A stretch of 64,000 nucleotides of DNA from Rhyacichthys aspro (taxonomy: Eukaryota > Chordata > Actinopteri > Gobiiformes > Rhyacichthyidae), in the NCBI GenBank assembly GCA_036850595.1, contig CM072162.1:20588758-20652757 (forward strand), in the 5' to 3' direction. Made by a program: the position numbers and the translations under genes. Position 1 is the stretch's first letter. Each line of letters opens with the position of its first letter. Shown one piece after another: positions 24,101 to 37,985 of this stretch. A model generated the notes under the pieces. That model ran no database searches, was not told where the DNA came from, and saw only the letters and a program-made list of their open reading frames with translations.

Positions 24101-25420
24101 CGCATGACTCGTCAGGTGTTTTTGTCTCTCATTACGAAAAAGGTTTAAAAGGAAAAGGGTCCATCTGCTGTAGCTTATGCTGCATTTTTATCAGATGGTG
24201 CAGTTTCCCAAAAGTAGAAATATTCCTTTTCATAAATGACTAAATGCAGTTCATTATTAAGATTTAATACTACAGGTTTAGTCTAGTTTAATGTTACTGC
24301 TTTTCTTTTAAAAAATCCGATTAAATAAGAAGATCTAATGGATGCAGCATTAGCTTAAGTCGAGCGCACAGACTCAATAGTTGTAGCTGTCTCCTGAGAA
24401 AGTGAATTCAGACAAGCACAAGTCCAGCTAAATGTGAGTATCGTCTGTGCGTTTAAATACAGAGTGTGTCATGTGATAGTTTCTGTGTTCAGAGACGGGC
24501 CCTGCTTCTTCAACATAAAGATGAGCCATAATCACCTGCTGTATCATCTTCCTTGTTAAAGATTAATGGGATCATTGGAATTCATAACCTCACTTTACAT
24601 TTTAATGAAGGTCTGCGTCCTAATTTTACTGCTTGGATGTTTGTAAATTCTTTTCTTCTTCTCTCGTAAGGATCAGAGTTTGTCTTTTGACCCCAGGCTT
24701 TTTTCCTGTGACTCAAACCCATATCACACAAAAGCACACTGCCTTTGAACCGAGCTGTAACTGTGTGTGCCTTGATGAATCTAGGGCTCTCTGTTTCTGA
24801 CATAGACATCGACAGAGAATAAAGAGTGGTGCCTTATGTTGGTGATTTTCAGAGCTTTAGTGATCTCAATGTTAATGCCTTTTATATACAGTAAGATTTA
24901 TACTGTAAAGGCCTCCTTGAGCTGTCTTCTTTAATAGAGAGCTCTATGCCTCCACAGTGGGACGTTATAGTTAAACTGAGATAGAAAAGCTGTCAGTGTG
25001 AACTCTCTTTGTCCTCCGTTTGTGCTTGTACCGTCTCCTCCCAGTGCCCCGTGTTTCCTCCTGAAGGTGTCTCAATCAGTTGACGGAGCTCGCTGTCTGT
25101 CGTTGTCAGAAGACGTTTCAATTTGCCGCGTCTCGTCCGCCGGGTGCAGGTAAATTAGCATTTCAAAAGACGGAGAGTCCCCGGGTCACTCCCAGTGGGC
25201 GGGACCGGGACCGTCTTCGTTTCCTCTCTTCTCTGCATCCATCTCCCTCGCTTCACGATTCTCCAGCCTCTTGCCTTTCACAAGAAATGAGCCAGCTTTG
25301 ATTTTATAGTTAGATCTTATAGTGTTCAGCCCATAGACAGTGTAGGTCCATAGACGAGTGAAAAACGCATTGTGCAATATTGTGTAATAATAAATAACAA
25401 TCAAACGCATTGGTCTAAAC

Positions 25421-25891
25421 CAGTGGTGTCGAACTCAAAGTGGTGAGGGGCCACGATAGTGAATAAGAATCATTTCAGGGGCCGAAGATGGAGACATTTG
25501 GATACTTTTATTACATTTTTATTTTTTAAATTTCTGTTCGAGTTTTACCAAAGTTGTCTTTAACATTTATTTCCTCCTTTTAAACACATTTGAAAAGGTT
25601 TTAATTGGATTTGAACAAGTTTCTGTTGGATATGAACAGGTCTTAGATGGGTTTGAACAGGTTTTAGATGGATTTGAACAGGTTTTAGTCATATTTGAAC
25701 AGGTTTTAGTTGGGTTTGAACAGGTTTTAGTCATATTTTTTTATTTAAATTTGTTCAAATGCATTTAAAAGCTGTTCTAATCCACTTAAAACCTAGTGCC
25801 ATAAATATCATCTTCTAAATTTGTTGGAGGGCCACATAAAATATTGCAAAAGGCCGCATTTGGCCCCCGGGCCTTGAGTTTGACACATGTG
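25421..25891 (+). mobile_element. hAT-type MITE, copy 1 (471 bp)
   Basis: Begins CAGTGGTGTC and ends GACACATGTG, imperfect terminal inverted repeats extending into ACTCAA. It is flanked by a perfect 8-base duplication GTCTAAAC (25413-25420 and 25892-25899). The size of the duplication and the CAG-type ends point to the hAT superfamily. There is no transposase frame. Inside is a short 21-bp tandem array of about seven units (GAACAGGTTTTAGATGGATTT-like, about 25600-25745), and the right end carries the GC-rich GGCCGCATTTGGCCCCCGGG segment. Confidence 0.8.
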
Positions 25892-28800
25892 GTCTAAACT
25901 GTGTAGTCACTTCAAAAACTCGACATGTATAACTGTATATGTATTATAAATATTTAGTTTTGACAACCCAGCATGAATAGAAATAGAATTAAACAAACTG
26001 AGCACAGCTTTTTTTCTTTTTTTTTTTGGAACAGTCTTACATTTAGACCTAAGATTATTTACAAAACAGTTTTTTTTGTGTGTGTGAGTACATTTTCTTA
26101 CCATTTAACACCTGGTTAGTCCAGAGACAACAGCATGTCCCTGCAGGGCCACCGTAGATGCTCAGATGCTGCAAGAAGGATGAGTTTGAGATCCCAAAAG
26201 CAACTAAAAACCATATCTATATCTGTAAAATCACCCACTTACTTTTGCATTTGGACTTTTCACAGAGGCTCACAACATTTATGAAGCTAAAATGACTATT
26301 GTATTTGAAAAAAATGGGATAAATCAGGTTGGGAAGCTTAATGGTCAGCAAGTTTGCTTTGGCTACAACCTTGTTTGGGAAATACCTTCAAAAATCAGAT
26401 TAAAATCAGAAATAAATCATAAAATACCACTACCTCAGTTGAATTTCTCTCAAATAAAAGCTGTAAGCTACTATCCAATGCAACAGTTCAAAGTTCATAT
26501 CACTTTTTCTGAACACAATCGTAGTAAATGACTTAATACCACTTCTCCAAAGCAACTTGAGTCCTTCAAACATCAAAACCACTTCAGTTCAATCATTCTT
26601 GTCAGACCAAAAGGCCACGTTCCCACTTGTTAATCACTCGACGAAGTTACGAGGAACAGACCTGAGCTGCTTCCGTCGTCGCTGTGAACAGCACATTGAG
26701 GGTGACAGTCTCATATCGTTGATGGAGTCTGTAAGAGAACCATTACAGCGCGTGGTGGGAGCTGACAGACAGCGACGGCTCTGTTGTGAAAACTGACACC
26801 GTGTTGCTGACTCATTTTGGTTTTTGCTCAGTGCGGTTAGAGGTGTAAAAAGGGCGAATAAAAAGTCGAGTGAAATATTTTACACTCCAAAAAGAGCAGT
26901 TTGTTAAAAGAAAAGGCACTGTTTGAGGTGTCTTTTTGATGGAGGCAGGAGAGAGGAAATGTATTCAATAATGTTAACAACAGAATGAAGTTTGCAGAAG
27001 GACTGGTTGTGTTGAAAATGCAATGTTTTGTCATGTGAACGGTGTAATCTGCAAAAACAATGTCATTGCTGGTAATGCACAGTGAATAAAACAACTAAAA
27101 GTGTTAAAATAAAAGAATAATCCAGTGTTTGTCATTGCAGTGTCAGTCGTTGCAGTGGTCACAGTGCCCCTACTGGCCTGGAAGACACACTACAGTGTTT
27201 TCAGCAGCTCTTTTCTGGAATATACAGCTGGGTGACATTTTGTGTTGTAACAGGCCTGCAGAACTGGCCAACTGTGTTTGAAAATAGAAATTCTTCCATC
27301 TTTCACTTCACTTCACTCCTGAAAATGGTTGCTTTTCAAAACTCATGCTCCTCATAAGCAGCAAATCCCTGTTTTGCAGCTTCACACGAAATATTTACAT
27401 TTCCTAAAGGTTTTCTATCAAAATCCTCTCTGTTTTCCTGTTTCTTGCATCATGTTCTTATGGTATGAGGTTGTGTGCGTTTTGGTAGAAGGCAGCGCAG
27501 ACACAAAACGAAGTACATCAAAGCGATGGAAGTCTGGAGGCTGGACTCTGGCTTCCTCCGAGCGGCGGTGTGGCCCCCGCTGTGCTGAGGTTTATACTGG
27601 GCCCTTCTGAGAGTTTCTTCTCTCTGACATGTTCTCTCTCTGACACCGTCTGCCTGCAACCCCATCTCACAAATGTTATGCATGTAATATTTCTAGAAAC
27701 ATTAATGTAGGAGCGTTAATGTGTTATGTATCTTTAAGTGTAAATAAATGTGTCTGTTTTATCTGTATGTAATGAGAAGAGAACCCAGGTGGAAATAAGG
27801 TTGAAGTGGTGTTGTGGTGGTGTAAACATGCCCCGATAAAGACGTCAAAACATGTCGTTAAGTCCCTCATTAAATAAAGCATCTTTTAAGGCAGCTAGAG
27901 TGCCTCAGGTTCTCTTTTGTTGTCCTTTTAGTCTATATTATAGTTGTTTTGGAAAAGAAGTGCCTAATTTGACTGATGTTTGATTGGATTTTCTGTGTAT
28001 GCCTGATTACAGACATTGTTTCATCTCTTTTCAGCTCAGATTCACTCCCACTCTTGAGCCTTTATGGTTATATTTAGTAAAGAACCTCAGCTGCTCAAGT
28101 TATATTCTGTTGTTTCTTACTCAACATTTCCAATCGGATCACTAAATGCTGTTTATCGTTAACTTTTGGAAGAGAACTTGTGATTTCTTGTGTCCATAAA
28201 GTTGGGCTGGGACTGAAAAAAATGGGGCTCAGAAGTAAACTATAAATCTATTTTCTTTGGTTTTGTTGAACTGGCAACCTCTTTGTTTGGATATATATTT
28301 GCTAAGTGTGCTTATTTTTGTTGTTAACATTCACAATCCAGTCTTGCAAAGTAGAATAACTTGGTATTATTTTGTCATTACTTGATAAATACCACCACAC
28401 GGCAGCCACATCTCTCTCAATTGACAAAAAGTAAACTATAAATCTGTTTTCCTTGGTTTTGTGTAAAAGTTCACCACTCCAACCTTAGTCCTGTTTATTA
28501 TCACGTCTGTTCAAGCAAGTTTGTTTCATATTTTGTAAAGGAGAAAGAAAAGAATACAGACCTGCAGCTTTTTTTACCTTAAATACAGAGACTGAGACAG
28601 CTTACCTTTCTGTAAAACTGATATCTGTGTGAATTATTAAGCATTTATTTGAAATCAGTGCAGTGCATCACTTACTTTACCTTTATTCTACACAGTGTTC
28701 ATTATTTGAGCTGGAAAATACAAATCAAAGTTCTCCAAAACAGAGTTGCTTCTCGCTGAGACGTGTCCATGGGAAACGTGGAGCTGTGGCCTTGCTCCGT

Positions 28801-30659
28801 CGGGTCTCACCTCTCCCTCCTGCTTTGCCTCCTCGTCTCCGATAAGAGTCGCATGAAAGACCTTCCTTTGGTGGGAAGCGGCGATAAGGTGAGCCTTCTC
28901 CTGGGAACACGGCGTCCTCTCACTCCTCCGATACACCGGGGATGAAGGCTGCTGTTTTGGAGCTCGCGCTGCAGGAATGTGGCAGATGTTACAGAATCAC
29001 AAGCTGTCAAAAAAAAAACACTTTCGCTCAAGTTTCCGTCAAATATGGTCCTAAAATAAACTATAAGAACACATCAGCATCTACAGTGTCTGCTTTATCC
29101 TTGAAAGTCGCAGCAGCACGTCAACAGCTGATATAAAGTTGAGCAGGTCAGGACGACCCAGAGGAGCACACACTTCGACCTCAACCCGCTGCACTTAGTT
29201 TAGCAGAAATATGTTGTACTTCAGATGCTTCAGAAACTCATTTACTCACCATTATTAGTCACTTACAGCATTTGACCTGAGATTTGAGTTGTTTTCTGCC
29301 TATATGCAACTAGCTCGAGGTCAGAAAGCCAGAATTACGTTTTCAAAACTGCAAAATCGCCTTGAAATAACATTCTTTGCATTTGTCTATGTTGTGAAAA
29401 TTTAAAGCTCCACAGAGCCCAGGGCAAAGGAGTCTTTAGTTCCATTTCTTACTGTTCCTCCAACTCTCCACAGCAGACAAACTAATCACATGACGGAGAA
29501 GCAAGTTAATGAATGTTTAAAACAAATAGATCGATCAATTTTTTACCATTGTATGTCCCGCAGAAAAGTGTCACAGTCCAATGCTGCTAAATAGTACAGC
29601 TTTGGCTTTAAATCATTCTGAAAACAGACATTTTCATCCCAATAGTTTGAAGAGATTAATTGTGATTGCTTGGCACGGCTCCAGCTAAATGCTAGGTTTC
29701 ATAAAATGGAACTGTTTTTTATTTTTTTTTTTTTATCTTTTATGTTTTTGGTTGGAAAGTGAGTACATCAAAACAAAATAATATAATGATATATATCTGT
29801 GGCTCTGCAGTCTGTGGAAAAACTGAACTGAACTGCACCAACACCAGCCCACTCTGAGTTCACAAAACATAACTTGACACGTAAAAATGTCTCTGATATT
29901 ATTTGCAGCATGGAGGCGTCTGATGCACAACTCATCCTTTTAATGAGGAAAGGACCCAAGGAACCAACAGCTGTAGGATTGGGTCAGGTTTAGGGTCTGG
30001 AGAGAGGGAGATGAGTAAGAGGCAGATGGGATTTGATGCAGGTCAACAACCCAACATAAACCAAAATCATTCATTTTCATATTGATCTAAAGTTAGATTT
30101 TAAAACTTTAACAGATTCAACATCATCTGAAAGTTTTTGTTTGTTTTTTTTACAAGAGGAACCTGGCAAACTCATTCTAAATCATTTTTTTAATAGAAAA
30201 GGCCTCCGTTTTGAAAGAGTAGGACTTAAAGTTTATGTCTTTAAAGTTAATGACCATTACAAAGAGTCAATAGAAGAAAAAGAAAACATCAAAATGAATT
30301 CTACGCTTTTTCAATTTGGATTTTGAATCGAGGAGCGAGGAGAAGTGAGGTAAAAGGAGCAGTCTTATACAAAATAGACAAAAAAGAAACTGTGGCGGTA
30401 ATTGCTAAACCCAAACTTATAAAGGATTAAGACTTTCAAAACATCCTTCCTTCAAATATTTGCCCTTGAACACATCTAAAGAACGTTTTTGAAATCTTGC
30501 GCTTTTATGACACGAACTTTGATGTGGGCTCCTCATTATCTTCCTCGTCTCAAGTTGGAGAAGATAAAAGCCGACAAAACTTTTACAATTAAACGTCACG
30601 CGGTGTATTTTAACTTCAGAGTGAATAGAAGACTTCTTTTTTTTCCGTTTTTGTTTTAA

Positions 30660-31140
30660 GCGCCGCTGCCACTGTTGTCACTTCCCAAGGTTGTTGTGTG
30701 AGTTAAGGGTAGGGTAATGAGCTGTCAGTAAAATGACCAGGCTTTGATTCATGGCTGGCTTCCAGGGAGGACGGACTTATTGCTCCGCCGACAGCTGATG
30801 CTCGCAGAAACAAAACAGCCGACATTTGCATGAGTCTGGAGCTGCCAACGCCTATTCAGTCTGACAGGAAATGTGATTATCCCCTTCCCCCTCTGGTGGT
30901 TTGCGGTACGGCCCGGTACCGCGCTCTGCTGGGTGCTCCTCGTGTGACACTCCGCCTCATTATTGGCTACAGCGCTTCCTGCCGCGGAGGCCAGGTGTTG
31001 CTGAGCTGTCAGACTCGAGAAAAGGACAGAGGAGATATGTGAAGTATTTATCGGACGGACATTATAACACGTCTGAGGTGTTACATTATGAAACTCAAAC
31101 TTTAGAGGCAGCTTTGCAGAAAAATAGCCGTCCGCCGTCG
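30660..31140. promoter_or_regulatory. Candidate conserved non-coding block
   Basis: GC-rich island-like DNA in AT-rich surroundings, with an octamer-type ATTTGCAT, an ATTGG (inverted CCAAT) word and a small GCGGTAC/GTACCGC inverted repeat near 30.90 kb. Short open frames here show no domain. It could be a CpG-rich element or an unannotated first exon. Confidence 0.25.
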
Positions 31141-34100
31141 TAAGGTGTGGACGTGTGAAAATAGCAGGAGGTTATACAAGGGTTTATGGTTCCTACTGTT
31201 TTCTGGAGAATATCTTTTTATTACTTCTTTTGGGAAATAGTGGATTATATGATTATGCAACAAATTGTATCACATTAAAGTGCAGACAAAAAATCAGATT
31301 GGAGTTAGATTTAGTAACGACAGGGATCACTTTAAGATTCGAAAAATGAATCTTGTCTCCTGAGGGATTTGAATTGAAGAATAATATGCAACATAGAGGC
31401 TCAAGACATTCATAATAAAGTGTATTTTGTCTTGTTTTTTCTCTTTTTGGCGTAACTTTAGCTCTTTTACAAGGTTTATTGGGGCAAAGTCTGCATAAAA
31501 CCCTTGTACTTTAACCAATTTCAGGTCTTGACACCAGAATTACAGTTTACACTTGCACTCATTAATGTTTTTGCCATATTTTTATACCCAGAAAGTCTGT
31601 TAAAGCAGGTGTTTATACAAAAAATATGCAAAAAACTTAAACATTTCCATATAACATTACATTACAAGAAGTTTTTAGTCGATGATGTGTTCTTCAAACG
31701 AGGAAATAACCGCCAAAAGATGATTAGCAAAGCTGTTTTTAATTACAAATGGCTCAAAGTCCATCAGCTTTCTGAGGAGTTTCTGACCTTTCTGATCGAT
31801 GAATATGTCGTATTGATCCGAACTGTGGGGACTTGAATTAATGCAATGTGTTTAGTATGACTCTCAGCTTCAGCAGCAGCAGCATCTCAATGAAACACAT
31901 CAGAAATCTGAGACCACCGTATCACGTATCTGACACATTAGTGCACATTTGATACTGAGAACAGGTATTATTGACTTTTAACTCACGTTCCTTGATATAT
32001 AATGCACCAATACTATTGAAAAATATAAAAACGGCGTAATTGATTTAAAGGGAGAAGACTTTTCTCGCGATGATGTTGCAAATTAAGGTAAATTAAGTGA
32101 CCTTTATTAGATTTCATCCATAAAAAAGTGCATAATTGTATCGCATTGACACATGGATTGGCACATGTTGTACTGAGCTGTAATAAATAATAAAAATGGT
32201 CAATTACTGCTGGTCAGTCTGTGTTGTTTTAGCCTCTCCTCCAGTCGTGAGCTGTGGGTAACAACTGAAAGGACAACATCTCAGGAGTCAGACTTGTGTA
32301 TGTGTTCAATGGGTAAATAAAAACATCAAGGAGAAAATACTATTTATTGAACATTAAAAGCACAAAGCTCAGACAGAAAACTAACGGACACTTATTAAGC
32401 ACTGTGCCATGACTCTAGATATATTTTCTTTAGTGAAGGGCTGTCTTTCAATTGCAGATTTGATAGATGGGTTTGAGAAGTTTGTTTTCTGATATCGTTT
32501 ACTGCGAAGTAAATTAAAAGTTGGTCAGCGTTGGATCAAAAGCGTTTCTCTAATAGTGACTTCAAACAGAATAACTCAGCTCTGAGTGCACTCACAGGAC
32601 AGTGTTATAAAGTAAAAGGCCGTCCCACTGGCCTTGTACGCTTCCAAACAGGCCAGCAATCACAGACAAAACATCGTTAGTTCCTTCTTTTTCTCTGCTT
32701 TATTGACACGTTACAGGATGGAGGAAAGGCTTTTTAATTTATCTTTTGTCTTAACAATAGTTTTATACATTTATGTCAGTCCAGAATAGACAAACTAAGA
32801 GCTGATGAGTCACATTCATGTTTCTTTTTGAGCAGACATCTTTCATTGAGGCTTAGGGCATATTTGCAGATACATAGACAACAGGGCTCTTTAATTCCAC
32901 CACCAGATACCACCCAAACACACCTTTATGTCCCATTAAACCATCCTCTTCATCAGAAAAAGCTCCTGACAAGATGAAAAATGTCATGTTTCATATGTAC
33001 ATGCTGCTCTGGAAATGATGAGAGAAATGATTTAAATAGTAAAGAAAATCCTCCTTTTTTCCCCCATACAGAGACTTCATAATTCTCGCCTCAGAAAACT
33101 GAAGAACAAGTGTGAAACTGTGAACTGGTTTTGATGTTAAATTCCACACACACAAAGAAAAACAGTCATAATCTTGGACTCTCCCTTCAGAGCCGGGCTT
33201 TGCCTATAAATAATTCTCATTTGCCGAGGCGGCTCGCTGCTTTGCAAGTGAAAACAGCTGTGAGGAGAAACAATTCCTTCCCCCTTTTCTCCGTCTTTGT
33301 TTCTGTTTAATTGACTTTTTAACAAGACTGTGTCGGAGTTGACCAGCTTACAGCCCTCCGTTCCCCTCCATCTCTACACACGCTCCAGCTCTCCTCCGAT
33401 TGGCCGGCGACGGAAACTCATTAAACCGGGCCGTGTGTGTGTGTGGGTGCGCGTGATCCCAATTTCTAAATCAATGAAGTATGTGCAGAGGAGCATAAAT
33501 TAATGTTTATAGTCGGTCAGCCTCGTAATGTTTTCTGACTGACACACAAACTGCCTCTCGGGTGCATTTAAAACAAATTATTTGAAGGCATTGTTATGAA
33601 GTCCTACTAGAGGGCATGACCCAGCAGCTTCATTTGTTGGCAGATGTGGTGTGTTTAAACAGTAAAAGCTTTAAGCCGTGAATAAATCACCATTAAATCA
33701 CTGTGTCAGACGGACAATATTTAGAATAAACAGACTCCAGACCTCCCTGCTTCACTTTCTGTCAGACCAAAACCTCACTTTTGGCTCCAAGCAAATGAAG
33801 AACAAGTGTTTGGATAAAGTCTATTGGATAGTCAAGTCATGAAATCAAAACTAAATTAAAAACCTTAATATTAGCATCATTTATTTATGATATTTAGGAA
33901 GATTTCATAACAATCAGTTTCCAGAAATGTGAGCAGAAACATCTATTTAGTATCAGTATCCCTTTATTCGTTGATTATTTCACTCAGTTTTTTATTTTTC
34001 TTGCACCAAAGATCAACGGTTTGGTCCATCATCATCTGCTGATCTTGCAAAGGGGGTGAACAGTGTCAAATCATGAGCTAAAAATAAATAAATAAATAAA

Positions 34101-35159
34101 AAAGTGCATGTCTTAACCTTTTGTGCCAAGCTTCTGCTGAGTCAGCTTCAGGGAGAAACAGCAGCACACGGCAAGATATTCATGAGAACAGCACATACGT
34201 GTAATTACTCCCTCATCCACCTCTGAAGCATGTGTTAAAACAGATATTGGGGAAAACTTTTAACACAGAAAAAGTCACACAGCATATAGCTACCTTTGTG
34301 GAGTTAGCAGACTTGTATTAAATGCTTCCTTGTGTGCGATTTTAATTCTTTCATGAATAATTAGGACTTATTAGCACTCACTTTATTGTCTGTTATTCCA
34401 GTCATATCCAATCATTTTGTTCCACTGTTGTGAAAAAGCACTAAATCCACCATGAACTCCTTAAATAAACTGAGACTTTATTTCTTTCTTTACAAAGTTG
34501 ATGGTAGACATGATATTCCTCTTGAGTATTCCTCCTGAGTTGTGCTAAATGACTCAAACAATGAATAGAACAATAAATATTTTAAGACTTGCTTAAAATT
34601 TGGACAAAAACAACAGGATTCACAAAACAAATAAACAGAAATTTAGAAGGATCAGCTAATTTGTAAAAACATCTACATTCATACAAAGACTACAGGTGAA
34701 TACAGCAGAAGAGGAAACTATTTTTAATTCTGTGATTTTGTGACAGATAATCACTTTTTCTCAGAACAAAGATCCAACATCACTTTAAAACCTGCAAACG
34801 GAAAAGTGTGAAAGTTTTGCCCTCAAACTAATGCAGAGTTAAAGCCCGTCTCTGTTGGTGAGTGTTGTGGTCTGATAACACACTATCTTACCTCATGCAG
34901 CTTTTATAAAGTGGCAATTACAATGTACCTCTCTCAAATAATTACGAGATTATACGAGGCAAATATGCCAGATGTTTGGTCTCTTATCATAACTGAGCAC
35001 CCTACATTCTCAGGAACAATGCCAAGGATTTAAAACACATTCTTCTAAATCTTCCTGACCTTTGCTGATATGCTGAATATGCACGAGTTATTTAATCAAA
35101 TATGGATTTAAGCATAAAAACCTTGCAGGATGAAGGTTGTTTATAACATTCCTGTGGAG

Positions 35160-35480
35160 TTCCAAACTATTTACGTTTCCTTTTTAACCACGAGGCTGCA
35201 GGATTAGCCGGAAGCCCTGGGGGTGGATTGTTCACTTTACGCAGGACTCCGGGGCGACTGGGCCGACGCTATCGTCTCTCTGAAGTCTGAGCTAGAGCTT
35301 TGAACACACATTATCTTCACATCTCACATCTCGTCTGCAAATGGAGCGACACGCAGGGTCTGCTTTGAAATGAATTAGTAATAGGAAGGTGCCCGAGCCA
35401 TTTCTAAAGCATATTTAATTAGTGTAATGTAAATGAAGTTTCTAAAAATAAGAGCCTTGTGCAGAATTTTGAACGGGCTT
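35160..35480. promoter_or_regulatory. Candidate conserved non-coding block
   Basis: GC-richer, low-repeat DNA that grades into homeobox-type AT words (GAATTAGTAATAGG, TTTAATTAGTG). This texture is typical of deeply conserved developmental enhancers, but conservation cannot be tested here. Confidence 0.3.
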
Positions 35481-37184
35481 CGGACAGTTTGAAACAATGA
35501 AATCTGGACATGACGAGGAACGACTGCCTTTAGTTCAATCAGAATTACCACGACACATTGAAATGATCCCGTGTTATGTAAGTGTACCTATACCAGCAGC
35601 AATAGACTGTTGTATAACTGATGAAGCAGATTTCTTATTCCACTGTAAGGAAACTTAAAGGTCATTGATTCATTTTATGGCACAATGCAATTCATTCGTC
35701 TGGACTTGAGAACAAAAATATAAATGTTACACCTTTTAAAAGACAGTTTAGGTCCAGCCTAGTTCTCCAAAAACAAAGTAACCTCACTGTCCTGTCACAC
35801 TTCTGATTAGCTCTGACGTCTGATTAGCTTTGGCCTCGATTGTATATTGTGTCCAAATGTTTAGTGGAAGGATGACACACAGAGGAGGAGTGTTGGAGTG
35901 CTTTAAGCTGGTGTTGATTTTGACATTTCATTTTATTGAACTCATTTTCATTTCAACCACTGCTTTTTGAATGAACAAAAGCTAACCCTGCATGAGTTTG
36001 TTCTTAGGTTAAGACTGGATTTGTTGTGTTTGGCTTTAACAACTGTTCCCTGAGATCTCTTCCAGTGGATTATACATCGGTCTAGACTATTAATGAGGTA
36101 AAACATACAAACAAACACCTGCAAACAAATGTATTAATCAGTTAAATGATGTTACAACCAGCTTCATTTTCTTTTCTCTGTGACATCTGAGTGTAAGGCT
36201 GCATTTGATCTTAGCATCAGGACTGACTGAACAGTACAAGACCCAGAGAGTGACAGACTTGGGGAGCTCCCAGAGACCTTCCTGCTTCAGTCTGCTCCCT
36301 GTTGCCGCGCCGTGTTGTGGATAGAAATAGCAGTTGTGTGACACTTGGATCCTGTGGGCCCAGAGCGCTGTAAGCCTGCGACGAAATGTGATGCTTTCTG
36401 CCACAGGCCGCGCTCTCACTGTTGTTGTTGTTCGGCGGTGGAGGAATCAGAGCGGGGACTCAGGGCTGAAGTGTTCACCCAAAGGAGAATAGATTTCATA
36501 TTCGGGAGTGAAATGCCTTCTGGCACTGTTACGGCAGCCCTTGATTTAAACAGACAAGAGCTGCTGGCGAGGATTGAGGGATAAAAGCGGCTGAGGAGAA
36601 GACTGCAGACTCTATATGCCGTATCAGCGCTCAGACGTATGCAGACAACACAAAGCACAGGGAGGACACAGAAGAATGGAGAATGAGCAGCTCCGACGGC
36701 AGCACTTTGAGGTTGCTTAAGTTAGTGCTAAAAGTTCAATGCTACAGTCAGAATGATAAAAGGATCACGGTGACAGTGAGTGTGTGGAAAACAGGCGAGG
36801 TGCAGAATAGAGATACACAATGTATGAATGTTTTTCTGCTTCTGATGCCTTTTTGATGAGGATTTATTAAACAAAGTCAGCGTTTTGTCACACCAAGGAT
36901 TATTGCTATATGAGAAAAAAAAAAATAGTTGGAGTTTTTTGTTTTCTCAGTTCCACAGATACTGTCCTCAATCCCATTCAGATCATTTTTGGTTCTGGTC
37001 GATAAACCTGAACAAACGGGTGACATGTTTTCCCTAATTTCATGTTTCTGTGGTGAAAAGATAAACCAAACTATTCAAGTGTGTTCAAACATTCATCTTC
37101 TTCAACAGGACACAACAGAAGTCTGGTTAAAGAGCCTGTCCTGTTCAGCTTCGGGGCAGTACATGGACATTCACTCACCTACAG

Positions 37185-37977
37185 CAACACAACATGTCAA
37201 ACTCAAGGCCCAGGGGCCAAATGAGGCCCTTCAATACATTTAGTAAATATTTTTGGATAGATTTGAATTGGATTTGAACAGGTTTTAGATGGATTTGATT
37301 TTTGCTACAAAGATAAATAAAAATCTGTTCAAATCCATTCAAACGCTGTTCAAATTAAACTAAAACCTGTTCAAATTAAACTAAAACCTGTTCAAATTAA
37401 ACTAAAACCTGTTCAAATTAAACTAAAACCTGTTCAAATCTAACTAAAACCTGTTCAAATCCATCTAAAACCTGTTTAAATCTTACTAAAACCTGTTTAA
37501 ATCCATCTAAAACCTGTTCAAATCTAACAAAAACCTGTTCAAATCCAACTAAAACCTGTTCAAATCTGACTACAATCTGTTTGAATCAAACCTTTTCAAA
37601 TCCATCTAAAACCTGTTTAAATCTTACTAAAACCTGTTCAAATCCTACTAAAACCTGTTCAAATCCATCTAAAACTTGTTCAAATTCATCTAAAACTTCT
37701 TCAAATCTTACAAAAACCTGTTCAAATCCTACTAAAACCTGTTTAAATCCATCTAAAACTTGTTCAAATCCATCTAAATTCTGTTCAAATCCAACTAAAA
37801 CCAGTTTCCATAAAAGGAGGAAATTAAAGTTGAAGATAACTTTTTTAAGACTCAAATGAAGATGAAATCTCACATTCAGTATTTTATAAAAGAATCCCAA
37901 ATGTCACCATGTTCCGCCTCTGAAATGATTCTTTTTAACTATCGCGACCCCTCACCACTTTGAGTTTGACACCACTG
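37185..37977 (-). mobile_element. hAT-type MITE, copy 2 with expanded internal array (793 bp)
   Basis: Same element as copy 1 but inverted: it starts CAACACAACATGTCAAACTC and ends GACACCACTG, with a perfect 8-base duplication ACCTACAG (37177-37184 and 37978-37985). Extra length comes from the internal 21-bp array (CTAAAACCTGTTCAAATCCA plus one base), here about two dozen units between roughly 37.26 and 37.81 kb. Open frames of 92 and 104 residues over it are only translations of the 21-bp (7-codon) unit. Confidence 0.82.
37255..37805. repeat. 21-bp minisatellite inside MITE copy 2
   Basis: Units vary mainly at the CCATCT / TTAAACT / CTTACT positions. Neighbouring identical ATTAAACTAAAACCTG units at about 37365-37440 suggest recent local duplication. 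Confidence 0.85.
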
Positions 37978-37985
37978 ACCTACAG

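Larger units (their letters stand above)
14961..25412. other. Gene-poor stretch, no gene seen
   Basis: AT-rich DNA with small open frames lacking domains. Contents noticed: a possible regulatory block at about 15.95-16.37 kb (GC-richer, several TTAATGA/AATGAC words), a 13-bp-stem hairpin at 16987-17017, short AC runs (17.96 and 18.77 kb), an ACT trinucleotide array (21.1 kb), and GC-richer patches at 18.6-18.9 and 22.95-23.2 kb. An AATAAAG word at about 23.5 kb after a T-rich region resembles a transcript end, but no gene is attached to it. Confidence 0.45.
25900..37176. other. Gene-poor stretch, no gene seen
   Basis: AT-rich DNA without a supported coding frame. GC-richer, complex blocks at about 28.73-28.96, 30.66-31.14, 33.33-33.55, 35.16-35.48 and 36.27-36.68 kb look like possible conserved non-coding elements. 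Other contents: a 33-bp direct repeat (28234-28266 and 28430-28462) and an AAAT run at about 34.08 kb. Confidence 0.45.

Noticed and set aside
31504..31836. 110-residue plus-strand open frame
   Set aside because: AT-rich, no domain, no splice signals in frame and no paralogue in the window; likely chance.
37581..37859. 92-residue NPSKTCSNPTKT-type repeat protein
   Set aside because: Translation of the MITE's 21-bp minisatellite; the opposite strand is equally open.
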